Assembly: GCA_022592435.1 (NCBI GenBank)
Contig: JABYQS010000020.1
Coordinates: forward strand, 248,001 to 312,000
Origin: Cerioporus squamosus
Lineage: Eukaryota; Basidiomycota; Agaricomycetes; Polyporales; Polyporaceae
Direction: 5' to 3'
DNA: 64,000 bases
Shown here: piece after piece, positions 1-11,034 of the stretch
Layout of the letters: every line of letters begins with the position of its first letter
Numbering within the stretch: the first letter of the stretch is position 1
The notes under the pieces: generated by a model
The model's database searches: none
What the model was told of the DNA's origin: nothing
What the model saw: only the letters and a program-made list of their open reading frames with translations
Translations under genes and position numbers: made by a program

Positions 1-291
1 CAGCGGGTGTGGCCGTCGTGGTGCGACTCGAACTTGTTCCTGTGCCTCCTCCCCAATGTAACAAACCTCGAGCTCTGCGACGCACACCTCGTCGACCAGT
101 GCCTCGATGCGCTGCGTCCATGCATGAAGGCCGACCTCGAGTCCTTCCGCGTCATCTGTCCCAGTTTGGAAGACATCCACCTGCCTGCGGGGCTCTCGAA
201 CTTGCTCATTGACAAGCTTCGGGTGGTATTGGATGAGCGGGCGCGTTGCGACCTACGGCTGAGATGCATGGTGGCAGATCAATCGCTATGA
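1..291 (+). CDS. F-box/LRR-type protein, 3' end only
   Basis: Open frame from the window edge to TGA at 289-291, about 96 residues; the start lies outside the window. It contains a leucine-rich-repeat-like stretch (LLPNVTNLELCDAHLVDQCL) followed by a second Leu-rich segment, the pattern at the C-terminal end of Agaricomycete F-box proteins that recruit substrates to SCF ubiquitin ligases. No F-box is visible because the N-terminus is missing, so the family call is by analogy with the F-box genes at 44-51 kb. Confidence 0.45.
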   Translation, partial: QRVWPSWCDSNLFLCLLPNVTNLELCDAHLVDQCLDALRPCMKADLESFRVICPSLEDIHLPAGLSNLLIDKLRVVLDERARCDLRLRCMVADQSL

Positions 292-813
292 TCTAGTTAC
301 TATGAGTCGGATCCATTCTTACAGAGGTAAGAATCTTAACTTGATCGTTCATACGTTGGCTAACGCGGTGATAAGTAGCAGGTCTCCGCACGCCGACGGC
401 GTCTTGATACCGTAACCCCGCAACCGCATCCTACTTTGTACACTTTGACTCGATGTGTGAATTGTCTTCGTGGGCCTTTATTGTTGCCTTCAAACAGTTA
501 AAGTCTGCTCGGCGTTTGTCGTCTCTTCCCTGCGGACATGCGATTGCCGGCGCCTAATCTCTTTTGTCTTGCCCACCATCTTCGGCAGCCCAGTGCGTCT
601 CGAGCCTCGCGAAGTGAACTTCTCCGCGAAGATGACCCTGAGCAAGGAACACCGCACACCAATACCGTGTGCGCCGTCGCGAGGCCATCATCCGAATGCA
701 ATTGTCTGCGCGAGAAGTCCTGCCATGCATTGTCGCCCGTAGGTTGGAATAAGTAGCTCGAGGCGTGGGCATGCGTGCCCGCAGGGCAGGCCCTTCCTTC
801 ACAGTACCGTGCT
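292..813. other. intergenic, no gene seen
   Basis: Between the F-box-type tail and the next start codon. Short open frames here overlap one another on both strands with no splice logic or recognisable protein. Probably holds the 3' end of the first gene and the promoter of the next. Confidence 0.5.
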
Positions 814-2511
814 ATGTCTCTCTATCCTCAGCTTACCGTCCTCCTTCACCTCGACCAGGCGTTGAGGGTGAGCCAAGCGGCGGCTTGGGTGCAACGGCTC
901 ATCGACCACTTCACTGCGCGTAAGTGCAATCATGTCGTCTGTGACGAGCGTCGTCGCTGACCTGACTACTTTGCGTATACGCAGATGTCAGCACCCTGCC
1001 TGTCTGCACGCTGGAGCACCACGAGGTCCCGGAACACGTAGCGGTACTGGAGAAGCTGCTTAAGCATGCAGGCGCGTTGGAACAGCTACTCTGTCGGATA
1101 TCCTTCTTCCTGCCTAAGAACGTTGTGGAGTATGTCGTCGCGATTGTAAGTGCAACCCTCCTATCTTCGCAGTTTCGGATGACGTAATTCTGGCTAGGTC
1201 GTCGCGACCCATTACCAACTGTCCCTTCTGGAGGCCGAAGACACCCACTTCATCCTCGATCGCCGGACCATTGCGTGGATGTCGAGTTACCTCGCCGATG
1301 TCTTGTCTTACCACGACGCGACTGTTGCTTGGGTTTGCTCGCACGAATACGTGAGGGTCAGTCGCGGGGTCGATCGCTCTATCGCAGAGATGCGAAACTC
1401 TCTGGGCTCCTTCGTCGCGCGCTGCCGAAATGCTGAGGCAAACGGGTATACATCCGGATCTGCAAGTCACTCATTCCCCAGCCCCCCAGACCCGACCGAC
1501 GCCTCAGAGGCACTGGTCTCCTTCCTATCCTCCCTCCATCCCCAACGATCACGTGCGACACCCTCATTGCCCGACGCCGATCGGGTACTCCTCACGAGCA
1601 ACTTCAGGCCACTGTCTGATGTTCTTCCCTACACCGATCCAGACTTCTATGCCTGTCGAAGCTCTCGAACTTCATCGTCTGCCTCCAGCTCCTCAATGGG
1701 ATCGTCCACCGCATACTCGGACCCACCTCGAGCATCTCGGAAGGGCAAGGAGCGAGCCCTGCCCGCGCATACACGCTCACCATCTCCAGGTGCTTCAGGC
1801 TGGAGCACCGAAGCGGAGGCGGACTTCTCCCACTGCTTGCCTCCTACGCTACATCTCTCTGCATCTCCGGAGACAGCCGACAACCAAGATATCCCTTCTA
1901 CCCGAAAGCGGTCTCATCCGGAGCTGGAAGGTCTCCCATCCCCTCCCAAGAAGCGGCGAGTCAGCCTCGAGGTTCATGGCGTCTATGGCGGTCTCCCAGA
2001 TTCCGACGCTGCCAAAGCTGTGGCCGAGCGGGTGCGCCCGTACATCGGGCGGACGGTCCCTCTCGTAGAGGACCTCTCTCCGTTCCATCTTCCCTCTCCT
2101 TGCTCACCGCCCTCTCCTGAGCCAAGTGAGAGCATCCATGCAAGCTCCAACTTACCGCCCAGCCCATTCCCTGCCTCTGTCGAGTCTACACCATCTCCGG
2201 AGCTCTCATCGACCTTCGACATCTCCGTTTTACACGAAGAGGAAGAAAGCTGCTTCGCATCTGAGTCTATTGCTTCGTCCAGTTTCGAGGAGGATGTGGA
2301 GACGACCTCCGATTCCTCGAGCTATGTCACCGCATGGGACGTCGCTCCGGCAGACGGGCTGGGCGATCACCCTGTCATCACCGGAACCCAGGTGAACGCT
2401 CGTGCAGCGCGAACGCCCGAAGCCCCTGAGCGTACACGAACTGCAAGCAGGAAGCGGAGGTGCTTTGCAGGTCTGTTGCAGACCATGAGACACATCTTCG
2501 CCCGACGTTGA
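814..2511 (+). CDS. orphan protein, Ser/Pro-rich, basic C-terminus
   Basis: Three exons: 814-919, 985-1145, 1198-2511; introns begin GTAAGT and end CAG/TAG. The phases join to give 526 aa. Residues 1 to about 130 are hydrophobic-patterned and probably helical (start MSLYPQLTVLLHLDQALRV). The rest is Ser/Pro-rich low complexity with a nuclear-signal-like patch (SPPKKRRVSLEV, about residue 300) and a basic end (ASRKRRCFAGLL). I do not recognise the family. The two upstream exons are supported because splicing restores one uninterrupted frame without a stop. The start is the first ATG giving this frame; an earlier exon cannot be excluded. Confidence 0.6.
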
Positions 2512-3330
2512 AAGGCTCTTCGCCGATTCGATCACTGACACTGGAACGCTCATGCAGCACGAACTCCTCGCATATACCTTTACACCAACGCAGCATAACT
2601 TATGTGTATTCTCTCCCTACTATTCACCGTGGACGTTCTCGTCCACATACTTGCTTCGCCATGGTAGAGTACCATATAGTAATGTACGATAGCTTCTTTT
2701 GCTCGCGATGACCATGCAGCCAGTATATGTAGTATCTATATGCCTTGTACATAAATCGATATGCCCACTCTATGCAGATTCTCTATTGTGTTTTATCCCG
2801 TCGAGGCAGCGTCGAGGCGGCGGGGCGCGCGATTGCCTAAGTGGGATATGGGCGGGTTGCACCCGGGCGCTCCGACTACTGTGGCAACCTTGACGGTGAC
2901 TCCCATCTCTCAGAGTCAGTATACGCGATGAGCCCGGAGTAGCGAAGGTTGAACTCCTGGATACCGCCATGGAACGGTGGTGAGTGACACTTTCAGACCG
3001 CGTTGTTGTTATGAGTCAGGCTGACGTCGACGTCGCCCTACAGATCACTGGTCTATATTGTCGGGCGGATGTTTTGTAGGCTTGGAATTGCGACATGCAA
3101 CAAATACATTGCCTCCGTGAGTGCTCAGAAACATCCGGAAGCCCTTGTGCTTGTATGGTAAGTCCGTGCGTCGGATGTCCAGAATGGACATGGTGCGTCG
3201 GGCGATCGTGAATGGGCCTGGTCAGCCTCCCCATACATAAGACGGCGCACGCTGGCTCGTCAGTCAAACACGCTCTCTACTCCATACCACATCCATCCCT
3301 GCACATCGCACTTTATTATCTCACCCGTAT
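2512..3330. other. intergenic, no gene seen
   Basis: About 0.8 kb of 3' flank and promoter. Only short overlapping frames; nothing recognisable. The downstream end carries pyrimidine-rich sequence leading to the 13-nt box at 3331. Confidence 0.5.
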
Positions 3331-3343
3331 ACTGCTGCGCAGT
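3331..3343 (+). promoter_or_regulatory. 13-nt near-palindromic promoter box
   Basis: ACTGCTGCGCAGT: perfect inverted arms ACTGC/GCAGT around TGC. It starts 67 nt before the ATG of the 3398 gene. The identical 13-mer, in the same orientation relative to the gene, precedes three other orphan genes (36739, 37785, 42669). Inferred to be a binding site or core-promoter element; no factor is known to me. Confidence 0.6.
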
Positions 3344-3397
3344 TCATCTACTAGCGTTCACACATCCTACAACCTCTATCACTTCACTGTAGTCACT

Positions 3398-5359
3398 ATG
3401 ACCGACTACTTCGCTCTTTCGCTTGCTAGCGTCGCTGGATCGTCTGCACCCACCACTTCTATCCCTATCCCTGTTCACACTCCGGACGCGCCGCAGCCAC
3501 GGCCGCTCACGAAGGATACCCCACCCAGCAAGCCAGTTCTCGGACTTGCCATCCACCTTGTCCAGACCCCGCAAGGCAGCATGAACGAGCAGCAAGCCGC
3601 GCAACGCATCCAAGACATGGAGACGATGGCTCAAGAGCTTGAAATGGCGTTGGCGAGCGACACTATTCCCGAGATCATACTGTGAGTTCCCTCCTCGGGT
3701 TGGACATCGTGAATGCGTCTCTCATACTAGTGTGACATCCAGTGTTGAAGAAGACGAGCCGTCTGCGGTCTCTAGCGAGCAACCCCCTGAAACCAGCCAG
3801 ATCCCCACCAACCGCGACGAATCAAACGAACGCGAGAGGGAAACCGTCATCGCACTTACTTTTTCGTCCCTCTTCGGCAGACCATCCCCTCCACTCATAT
3901 CCTCATCCATCCCTGCGTCTGCCGCGGGCTCTCGTTCGTCGGCTTCTTTCTTGAACTCCTCACCTACCCATGCACATGCACAATCGTCGGAGATTATATG
4001 GTGAGTTCCTGTCCAATGCAACATCGTGGACGCGTCTCTCATGGTACCACCGTCAGCGTCATCACCCTACCAGAGAATACCATCTTTAGCGTCGCTGGCA
4101 ACTCAGACACCGAAGTGGGCGAAACCAATGCCGCACCCACTCGCTCTGCCATGCCATGGTTCTCCCCGTCATATGACCCATTCCTCGCCTACTTGCCCGC
4201 CAACTTCCCTCGGCCGTCGGCATCCACCCCGTCATCGCTTCCCTATTCCAAATCGTCTGCCACCAAATTCATGGAAGCGCTGAGCACCGATGTCGAGGTG
4301 GAAGAGTTCGACGTGGTTATCATCCCTTCGACGATCCCGCATCAAGCAGAGCAGCTGGAAGAACCCACCGCAGTCCTCCCCTTAATCATAATCACGTCCT
4401 CCGTACCACCGCCTTCATACACTTCGTTCGGAGACGGGAGACTGCAACCCAGCCCAGCCTGCGCGGACCTTACGGAGCTCCTTGGCTCCGATGACGACGA
4501 CGGGGAGGTCGCGATCTTCGATGACGACCAAGATCGCGAGCAGCGCTTTCCCTCGTCTGTCCAGGCCGCTGCACCTACGTCAGCAGCGCCCCTCGCACTA
4601 CCCCTGATCGCTACCGCGTCGAGTCGCGGCACGCTCCTAGCCCTCGCCTCACCTCCAGTTGAGCTGTCAACGACCGGTACTCCTCCAAAGCCCGCATACG
4701 CATACACCGAAACTACACCTCTTAGCGATCAGAGGCCCCGGGAGAAAAAGCGCCATGTCGTCGACGACCGCCAGCCATCGAAGGCGTCGACGTCGGCAAG
4801 CTTCGCCATCAAGGACGCGCACTTGGAGCACAATATCTCACACCCCACCTCCTCATCCGCTCCAGTCGCCTCCTCACCGAGCGCTCCTCCCACAAGTAAC
4901 TTCAGACAGAAGTTCGCCTCTCTTCTCAAGCGTCGCTCGCCCCCTGCTACACGCGCTCCCCGCACACCCGTTCGCCCCACGCCTGTCATCTCTACATCAT
5001 CATCCACGACCACTAGCACTGCGGGCCAGAGCCAAAAATTCAAGCGCAAGCGCGACGACGACGATGACGAAGAGCACGGCGAGAGTTCCAGCTCCGGCGC
5101 ACCCAAGGGTCGCCCGAGCGACTTGAAAATCGCGCGTGACGCACCCCCCGTATCGAAGAAGCCCAAGTCCCACTCCTCAACTCCCACCGCTCCTGCGCAC
5201 ACCACCGGACACTTCAGGTCTGCGGCAGACCGAGCCCACAAGCGGTGGGAGGAACGCATGCAACAGCAGCAGGGTGGGCGCATGCGGGTCGTGTCGACGG
5301 ACCTCCTTGCGATGCGAGCAAAGGCCCGTCGGTCGCGCGCGTCGAACGTCGGCCGGTAG
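3398..5359 (+). CDS. orphan nuclear-type protein (13-nt-box family)
   Basis: Three exons, 3398-3681, 3743-4000 and 4057-5359, give 614 aa. The protein is Ser/Pro/Thr-rich with an acidic patch (SDDDDGEVAIFDDDQD), a Lys/Arg-Asp/Glu run (KFKRKRDDDDDEEHGESS) and a basic C-terminus (AADRAHKRWEERMQQQQ), suggesting a nuclear protein. No catalytic domain is recognised. The two intron boundaries are repeats of each other: both introns begin GTGAGTTCC, carry a similar GCGTCTCTCAT block, and follow exon ends coding EIIL and EIIW, so the exon-intron unit was duplicated. The gene carries the 13-nt promoter box shared with the 36.7, 37.8 and 42.7 kb genes and is followed by the G/T tract. Confidence 0.6.
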
Positions 5360-5469
5360 GCGGTCGGCGGTTGGTTTGGTTGGATGGGAATGGGAATGCG
5401 TTCGAGCGATGGAAGGATTGGGACTGGGATCGGACTTGGACTTGGACATCGACATGGACGACTTCTTCG

Positions 5470-6000
5470 ACTCGGCTTTCGGTTTCGGTTCGGACTTTTG
5501 GTTTCGGGTTTGGACTCTTTGGTTCTGCTTTTCAAATTCGTGTCTGTGAGGTTCTCGGTTTTTGGGGGGTTTCCGGCTTTTGGGTTCTCGGGTTTCTGGC
5601 TTTTGGGTCTTTGGGTTCTCGAGTTTTGGGTTCTGGGTCTTGGTCTTCGGTTTTCGGGTTTTGGGTTCTGGGTCTTCGGTCTTCGGTTTTCGGGTTCTTG
5701 GTTCTCGGTTTGGGGTTTTCGAGTTTCTGGGCTCTTGGTTCTCGGTTTTGGGGTCTTTGGGTTGTCGGGGTTCGGTTTCCTTGGGTTCTTGGGTTTTGTT
5801 CTTTTTTTTTGGGTTCTCGAGTTTTGGGTTCCTTGGGTTCTTGGGTTCTAGTTTCTTTGGGTTCTCGGGTTTGGGATTCTTTCGGTTCTTGGGTTCGTTT
5901 TGGTTTCCTTGGGTTTTCGGGTTTCAGTTTCCTTGGGTTCCGGGTTCCTTGGGTTCTCGGGGTTTCGGTTCCTTGGTTTTCGGGTTCTGGACGTGGACTT
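5470..6000 (+). repeat. G/T-rich degenerate TTGGGTTC-type tract
   Basis: About 530 bp on the plus strand made almost only of G and T with some C and very few A, built from variants of TTGGGTTCT, TTTCGGGTT and GGTTTTCGGG. GGG triplets recur every 5-10 nt. It starts about 110 nt after the stop of the preceding gene. Because A is nearly absent, none of the three forward frames meets a stop for long stretches, which creates several overlapping Phe/Gly/Leu-rich pseudo-frames. It is not a canonical TTAGGG telomere array. Confidence 0.8.
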
Positions 6001-6104
6001 CTGGACTTCTGGACTTGGACAGGACATGGACCTTACTGTAGCAGTATCGTGTCCCGGGGCCCCGGGGACTAACCTACCAGATTTTACAGGTCCTCACCAT
6101 AGCG

Positions 6105-6149
6105 CCGAGCAACATAGGACCGAGCAACACAGAGCCGAGCAACATCGAG
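6105..6149 (+). repeat. three 15-nt tandem units (CCGAGCAACA...)
   Basis: Three adjacent 15-nt units at 6105, 6120 and 6135, each beginning CCGAGCAACA. Short local tandem duplication with no gene assigned. Confidence 0.7.
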
Positions 6150-6277
6150 GGCGAAGACGAGGACGAGGACGCGGTCGCGATGGGACGTGGGACGAGGAGG
6201 GAGGAGGTGGGCATGGTCGGATTGACTGGGTCGCTGGGTTGTGATGTAACGCGTCATGGCTCCCCCACCGCCCGTTG

Positions 6278-6370
6278 AGAGTAGCAGGGCGGCACTCTGG
6301 GCTGAACGGGTGTTGGGATTGGCCCCCCTTCATCCGCCCTTCTCAGCGTGACCGCTCTGCGAAGTGAGGG
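6278..6370 (+). repeat. possible degenerate copy of the 3' hairpin element
   Basis: Contains GAGAGTAGCAGGGCGGCA, nearly identical to the 5' part of the elements at 36.0, 39.6 and 43.6-43.8 kb, and a loose match at its 3' side (CTCAGCGTGACC...GCGAAG). The central invariant core is absent. It lies about 0.9 kb downstream of the stop of the 3398 gene, the side expected for a family member. Confidence 0.3.
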
Positions 6371-6683
6371 AGTGGGAGTTGCTGGTGAGTGCTGGATTTT
6401 AGATCGCGCGTTTGAACGGTCGCTGATGGACTGCGTCTCATGCAGTGTTCGCTCGCCGTCTTCTTATCAAGCTTCTTTGCGTTATACTCTTGCTTGCTAT
6501 TCAATGCATACCTCGGCCTTCGGGTCTTCGACTCGAGAAACAGTCGCCTCTTCCACTAGCTCTCAGACTCTCGTGATTTCGAAGTACAACAAGCAGCAGT
6601 GTAGAGTGAACATATGAAAGTACAACACGTCGGATGCGATACAGGTGAAGGTGAGACGTTCGGGAACACAAAACCTTCGTACA

Positions 6684-7454
6684 TCACTGATACCCATTTC
6701 CAAGTCGTTCGAGCTGGAGGCGCAGCTCGACGACCTGTTTCTTGAGATCCAGCACCTCGCTCTGCGTCTGCAAGTAAGCTTGTCTGATGGCTGCATGAAT
6801 CTCGGCTGCGCCTTGTGCCTGCCTGGCGCAGATCTCATTGCACATCTTCCCGCACATGGTCTGAAGGATCGGCAGCATCCGCATCTCAACCTCGTCTGCG
6901 ACAGACGGTGCTGTCGAAGTGCATCAATGGTAAGTAGGGGCTCCTTCAACGTGTGGGCACGAACGCACCGTCTACGGACATCAGTGTGTCCTCCTTGCGG
7001 AGCGTACGGGTGCGGACGACCGGGCGGAAAGCCTGAGTTGGTTGAGTGGGAGCCGGGGCCGCGGAGGGACCTGTCAGGTGGGTCTCCGTTGTGTGAACGT
7101 CGCCAGATACCGTGCTAGAACTCGCTTGAGAGAGGGAAAACCCCGACTCTTGTGAGGACGGAGGAGTCAAGCTGAAGTCCGACTCGGCGTCTTCCGACGG
7201 GTCCTCGCTACCCTCAGCCACACTAGCGAGAGAAGGGCGCTCCTGCCTGCAGTGTGGTGACAGCATGTTCAGCACGTCTTCTCAGGAGTGCTTCAGCGAG
7301 ACACCTACATTCGAATGGCCTTGAGTTGCGAGACCGGAGGCGCTACGCCGCCGTCGGCTGGGGGACCGTAGTCAACTTGGAACGAAAAGCGGGGATGGTT
7401 GTGCTCTGGTAGAGAGCCACGGGGAGCATTGAAGTTGAAGCCGTTTCCGTTCAT
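6684..7454 (-). CDS. small orphan protein with C-terminal coiled coil
   Basis: Three exons on the minus strand: 7309-7454, 6969-7246 and 6684-6895. They join in phase to 211 aa. Residues 1-48 start MNGNGFNFNAPRG. The middle is Ser/Thr/Pro-rich. The last ~60 residues form an amphipathic coiled coil with heptad leucines (VLDLKKQVVELRLQLERL). The donors are GTAGGT and GTGCGT, the acceptors CTGCAG and TCGCAG. Family not recognised; the coiled coil suggests a dimerising or scaffold protein. Confidence 0.6.
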
Positions 7455-8209
7455 CTGTGTGACGCCGACTTTCTGGTGCCTATGGGGAGGTGAGGACCTT
7501 GGCCGGGGCGCGAGATGGTGTCGCCCTGATATGCGAGATGCGACGGCTGGCAGTCAAAGGGTAATCTAGACGTAGCTGTTGAAGGCATGCTCATGATTCA
7601 GGCGCAGATGATTGTTATTCAATTCCTTCAACAAGCTTGCGGTCGCATGCTGTCGACGAACTCAGTTGACACAAAGAATTGGCAAACAAAAGATGACTGA
7701 GCGGTTTGTATCCAAAGTCGACCTTATGCACTATGGCACATTAGCATGCATGGCCACAGGTACGAGAACACAAAGCGTGCTCACAAGGGTTGTATCAGGT
7801 TGTATCGGCATGCCGCCGCGGCGGTGGCAGTACGAAGAAACCTGGCCGAGAAAGCCCAGTGCACTACCAACCACCGGCACAAGCTTTCCCACGCCGGTTA
7901 CATGCTTCCCATGCATTCCTTTCATCCGACCAACATGAGATGTCAGTAGACCAGAAGAGAACAAGAAATCAGGCAAGTATCGTGGAAGAGCTATCGACTG
8001 TCTCTTCATAGGAGGAACCATAGTGCGTCGAAGCTCTCACGATGAGGAGAACACGCGTCAGGTGCCAGTGGCCAGGCGCCTTGAACTTGGAAGTCGAAAC
8101 GCGGCCATCCGTCGGGATGCCTTGAACTCAACCACGTACCATCGTCTCGATACTGATCTATCGGTCGCGGCTAATTTTGATCAATACTTGCTAGGTACAT
8201 ACCTAGAAC
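7455..8209. other. divergent intergenic region
   Basis: Lies between the starts of the minus-strand coiled-coil gene and the aldolase gene, so it should hold both promoters. No clear TATA box, RNA gene or repeat was seen. Confidence 0.4.
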
Positions 8210-9416
8210 ATGGGCCTTGAAGACAATCGCACTCTCGCAATCCTGCGAAAAGCGGAGGAAGAAGGCTATGGCGTCCTAGCACAGACGTGGTGAGGATAAT
8301 TATCTGCAACCGTGTACCGTACCTTCATCTTCATTGCAGCTGACGAGGATATGGGCAGCTACGATGCAAACTGTGTGATTGGGCTGGTCCGTGCGGCCGA
8401 GCGGTGTCGCAGCCCAGCGATCATACAATTCTTCCCGGTTACTCTCGCCTTCGGAAAGGGCCCTTGGCTCCAGTTCTGCCTCAACGCGTAAGGCGAACTT
8501 CAATTCCTGCGAACTTTTACTGAGGTCATCAACGCAGCGCACACCAAGCCTCCGTCCCGATTGCTGTCAACCTCGATCATGCAACGGATCCGGAGCATCT
8601 CGAACTCGCGTTGTCCCTAGCGGAACAGGGGATCGCATTCGACAGCATCATGGTAGATGCGAGTCATGCAGAGGTATAGTCATGCATATAGTCTGCTTCT
8701 CTACCTTCTACGTGGTCCTAACGTGCGCATAGACAGACGAAGAGAATATCGCGCTGGCGCGCCCTTACGTTCAACGCGCCGAGAAGTGCGGCGTTGCAGT
8801 CGAGGTCGAGCTCGGACGGCTTGAAGGCGGAGAAGCTGGGCTGAGGATGATATCCGACGCGAAGCTCACCAACCCTGAGAAGGCTTTGACTTTCATCGAA
8901 GGGTAGGATCACTCAGATCGCTCTGCGTTCTTTTCCCGTGCTCATGCATCTCGCAGGACTGGTGCCAAGGTCCTCGCGCCGAGCATCGGGAACCTCCATG
9001 GGTCTTACATCAACCCGCCCAACTTCAGACAAAACATGTGAGTGCTTCGACGGCTCGAAGCGCGATTTCCCTGACGATACACATGATACGTAGCTTGAAG
9101 GACCTGCAGAAGACATTCAAGGGTTCTGTGCCTTTGTGCCTCCACGGTACCGATGAGCTTCCGGACGAGCTCTTCAGAGAGTGCATCAAGAACGGCATAT
9201 CCAAGGTGAGTCGTCTCGCTACTCCAATTTCTGTGTAGTTGGCTCAATGTAGCGCAGATCAACATCAACAGCTGGGGTCGCGATGTGTATGCCAAACGCT
9301 TGTCGGAGGCATTGGCAAGCAAACCATTCCCCGACGCAGTCGAGGACGCAACACAGGCATTCGAAGCTGTCTGCGAACGCTTCTTCCACTTGTTTGGGTC
9401 GGCGGGGAAGGCCTGA
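8210..9416 (+). CDS. class II ketose-bisphosphate (fructose-bisphosphate-type) aldolase
   Basis: Seven exons: 8210-8289, 8359-8487, 8538-8673, 8733-8902, 8957-9037, 9094-9205, 9258-9416; 288 aa, the usual size of bacterial GatY/KbaY-type aldolases. All zinc and active-site landmarks of the metal-dependent family are present in order: NLDHATD (catalytic Asp, zinc His), VEVELGRLEGGE (Glu ligand), IGNLHG and LCLHGTDELPDE (two zinc His), then INI. The enzyme cleaves or forms a ketose phosphate, giving dihydroxyacetone phosphate plus an aldehyde; the exact sugar cannot be told from sequence. The first acceptor was placed at 8358 because the nearer AG would give an immediate stop and this one restores the conserved TCYDAN segment. 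The DenD-like neighbour 345 bp downstream suggests sugar-acid (tetronate-type) catabolism rather than glycolysis. Confidence 0.85.
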
Positions 9417-9760
9417 AGGTCAAAGTCTAGGAGACTTGTAGCGAAGGTGAGCAGGCCCAGTTCAAATTGCTACCTTCTATCCTCATCCATCTGGTGTGAA
9501 ACTGTAGGATCTGTTTGTACGAGTAGGAACGCGTATGCTAGAGCTCTTCTAAGCAGTGTTCTGTGCACCGTGACCGTCTCTGCGTGCGGGAAGTCTCGGC
9601 CCGTAGTAGAGCTCACGTGTCGTTGGGTGTCCCGTCGGCCTTCCTGGGTATGTCTCCTTCCTCACGAGCCACTTGCTGACGCAATCGTCAGCAATCAAGT
9701 GAAATGTGCAACCTCGTACTCGATAGCTAGTCTCTAACTCCTCCACATACCTGGCCTCCC
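9417..9760 (+). other. short intergenic spacer
   Basis: 344 bp between two co-oriented metabolic genes; it must contain the aldolase 3' end and the next promoter. No motif recognised. Confidence 0.5.
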
Positions 9761-11034
9761 ATGTCAAGTAACAACGTCATCCTGATAACTGGAGCTGGGG
9801 GCTTCCTCGGTTCTCTAGTGAGTGATTGAAACGCAGGATCGTGCCAGTGTGTGTCGAAGATCGCTGACAGCAGAACTCCTTGCACGCAGCTGGCTAGGGC
9901 CCTTCACACGGATCCGCAAACGCCAAATGTGCGGCTTATCCTTGTCGATATCGTCGAACCGAAGGCTCCGGCAGGCTCGAGAGCCGTGACCATCAAGGCA
10001 GACTTGACGGACCCCGAACAAGTCGATGCACTCTTCGAGACCGAGTATGGTATCCCGGAGACTGTGTACTGCCTCCATGGCATCATGTCTCGTGGATCGG
10101 AGGATCACTTCGACTTTGGGATCAAAGTCGGTCTCGGTGTTTCCCAACCTTCATGCGACTTATGCTATCTGTGATTGTCAGGTCAATGTTGATTCTGTTC
10201 GGACAGTCCTAAACGCAGCACGCAAGTATGGAGAGAAAGCTGGCCAGCTCATCAAATTCATCTTCACTCCTCGTTGGCCGTCTATGGCGGACCGTTGGTA
10301 CGCCTTCGACAACCCGATGCCGAAGGACCTCAGTCTGACCAGAGAGCGTCCTATATAGCCTGACGTCACTAAGCCCGACACGATCGCGACTCCTCAAAGC
10401 GCATATGGCATGGGAAAGCTCGTGGACGAGATATTCATCAACGAGTACACCCGCCGTGGCTTCATCGACGGTCGCATCCTCCGCCTGCCCACGATCGTCG
10501 TGCGCGCAGGCGCACCTTCCGCCGCAGCCTCGTCCTTCATCTCAGGTTCGCCGCATCATATTCCCTCCGCAGTTTGCACTTCGATCCCTTCTGACACGAG
10601 CACACACTGTGGCAGGTATCATCCGCGAGCCCCTGCAAGGACTCCCCAGCACCTGCCCGATCGGCACATCCGCCGACTCCCCCGAACTCGACCTCGCGCT
10701 CTGGGTAGCGAGCCCCGAGACGACGGTCGCGAACTTCCTGCACGCGCGGCGCATCCTGGCGGACAAGTTTTTCCCGCACACGCGCGTCGTATGCCTCCCT
10801 GGGTTCACCACGACCGTGCGCGAGGAGATCGCCGCGCTCGAGGCGGTTGCGGGCCCGGATGCTGTGGCGCTGGTCAGCTTCGAGGACGACGAGACGAACC
10901 GGCGCGTGGTGTCGTCGTGGCCGGCACGGTTTGACAATGCGTATGCGCTCGGACTCGGGTTTGAGGTCGATGAGGGCGGGATGGTCCCGATTGTCCGGCG
11001 GTTCCAGGAGCAGCTGCGTGCGGGAGTGGTGTGA
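9761..11034 (+). CDS. denD: NAD-dependent epimerase/dehydratase, D-erythronate dehydrogenase (DenD) type, with an apparent 1-nt frameshift
   Basis: Five exons: 9761-9817, 9890-10126, 10182-10297, 10359-10545, 10616-11034; about 338 aa if one base is added in exon 3. Short-chain Rossmann enzyme: NAD motif TGAGGFLG at residues 10-17, VDI at the end of beta-2, SSLAVYGG with the catalytic Ser, and the YGMGK Tyr-Lys pair. DenD-type signatures follow: GRILRLPTIVVRAGAP, then AAASSF and IIREPLQG. In exon 3 the frame reads ...IKFIFT and must shift by one base near 10268 to read SSLAVYGG; exon 3 is 116 nt where 117 would fit. Expected role: oxidation of a C4 sugar acid such as D-erythronate, in the cytosol. 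The break may be an assembly error or a real inactivating deletion. Confidence 0.75.

Noticed and set aside
5470..6000. Internal telomere array
   Set aside because: Units are TTGGGTTC-like and irregular; no TTAGGG tandem array is present.
5245..6072. Three overlapping Phe/Gly/Leu-rich forward frames
   Set aside because: Caused by the A-poor G/T tract that rarely makes stop codons; no start context or conservation.
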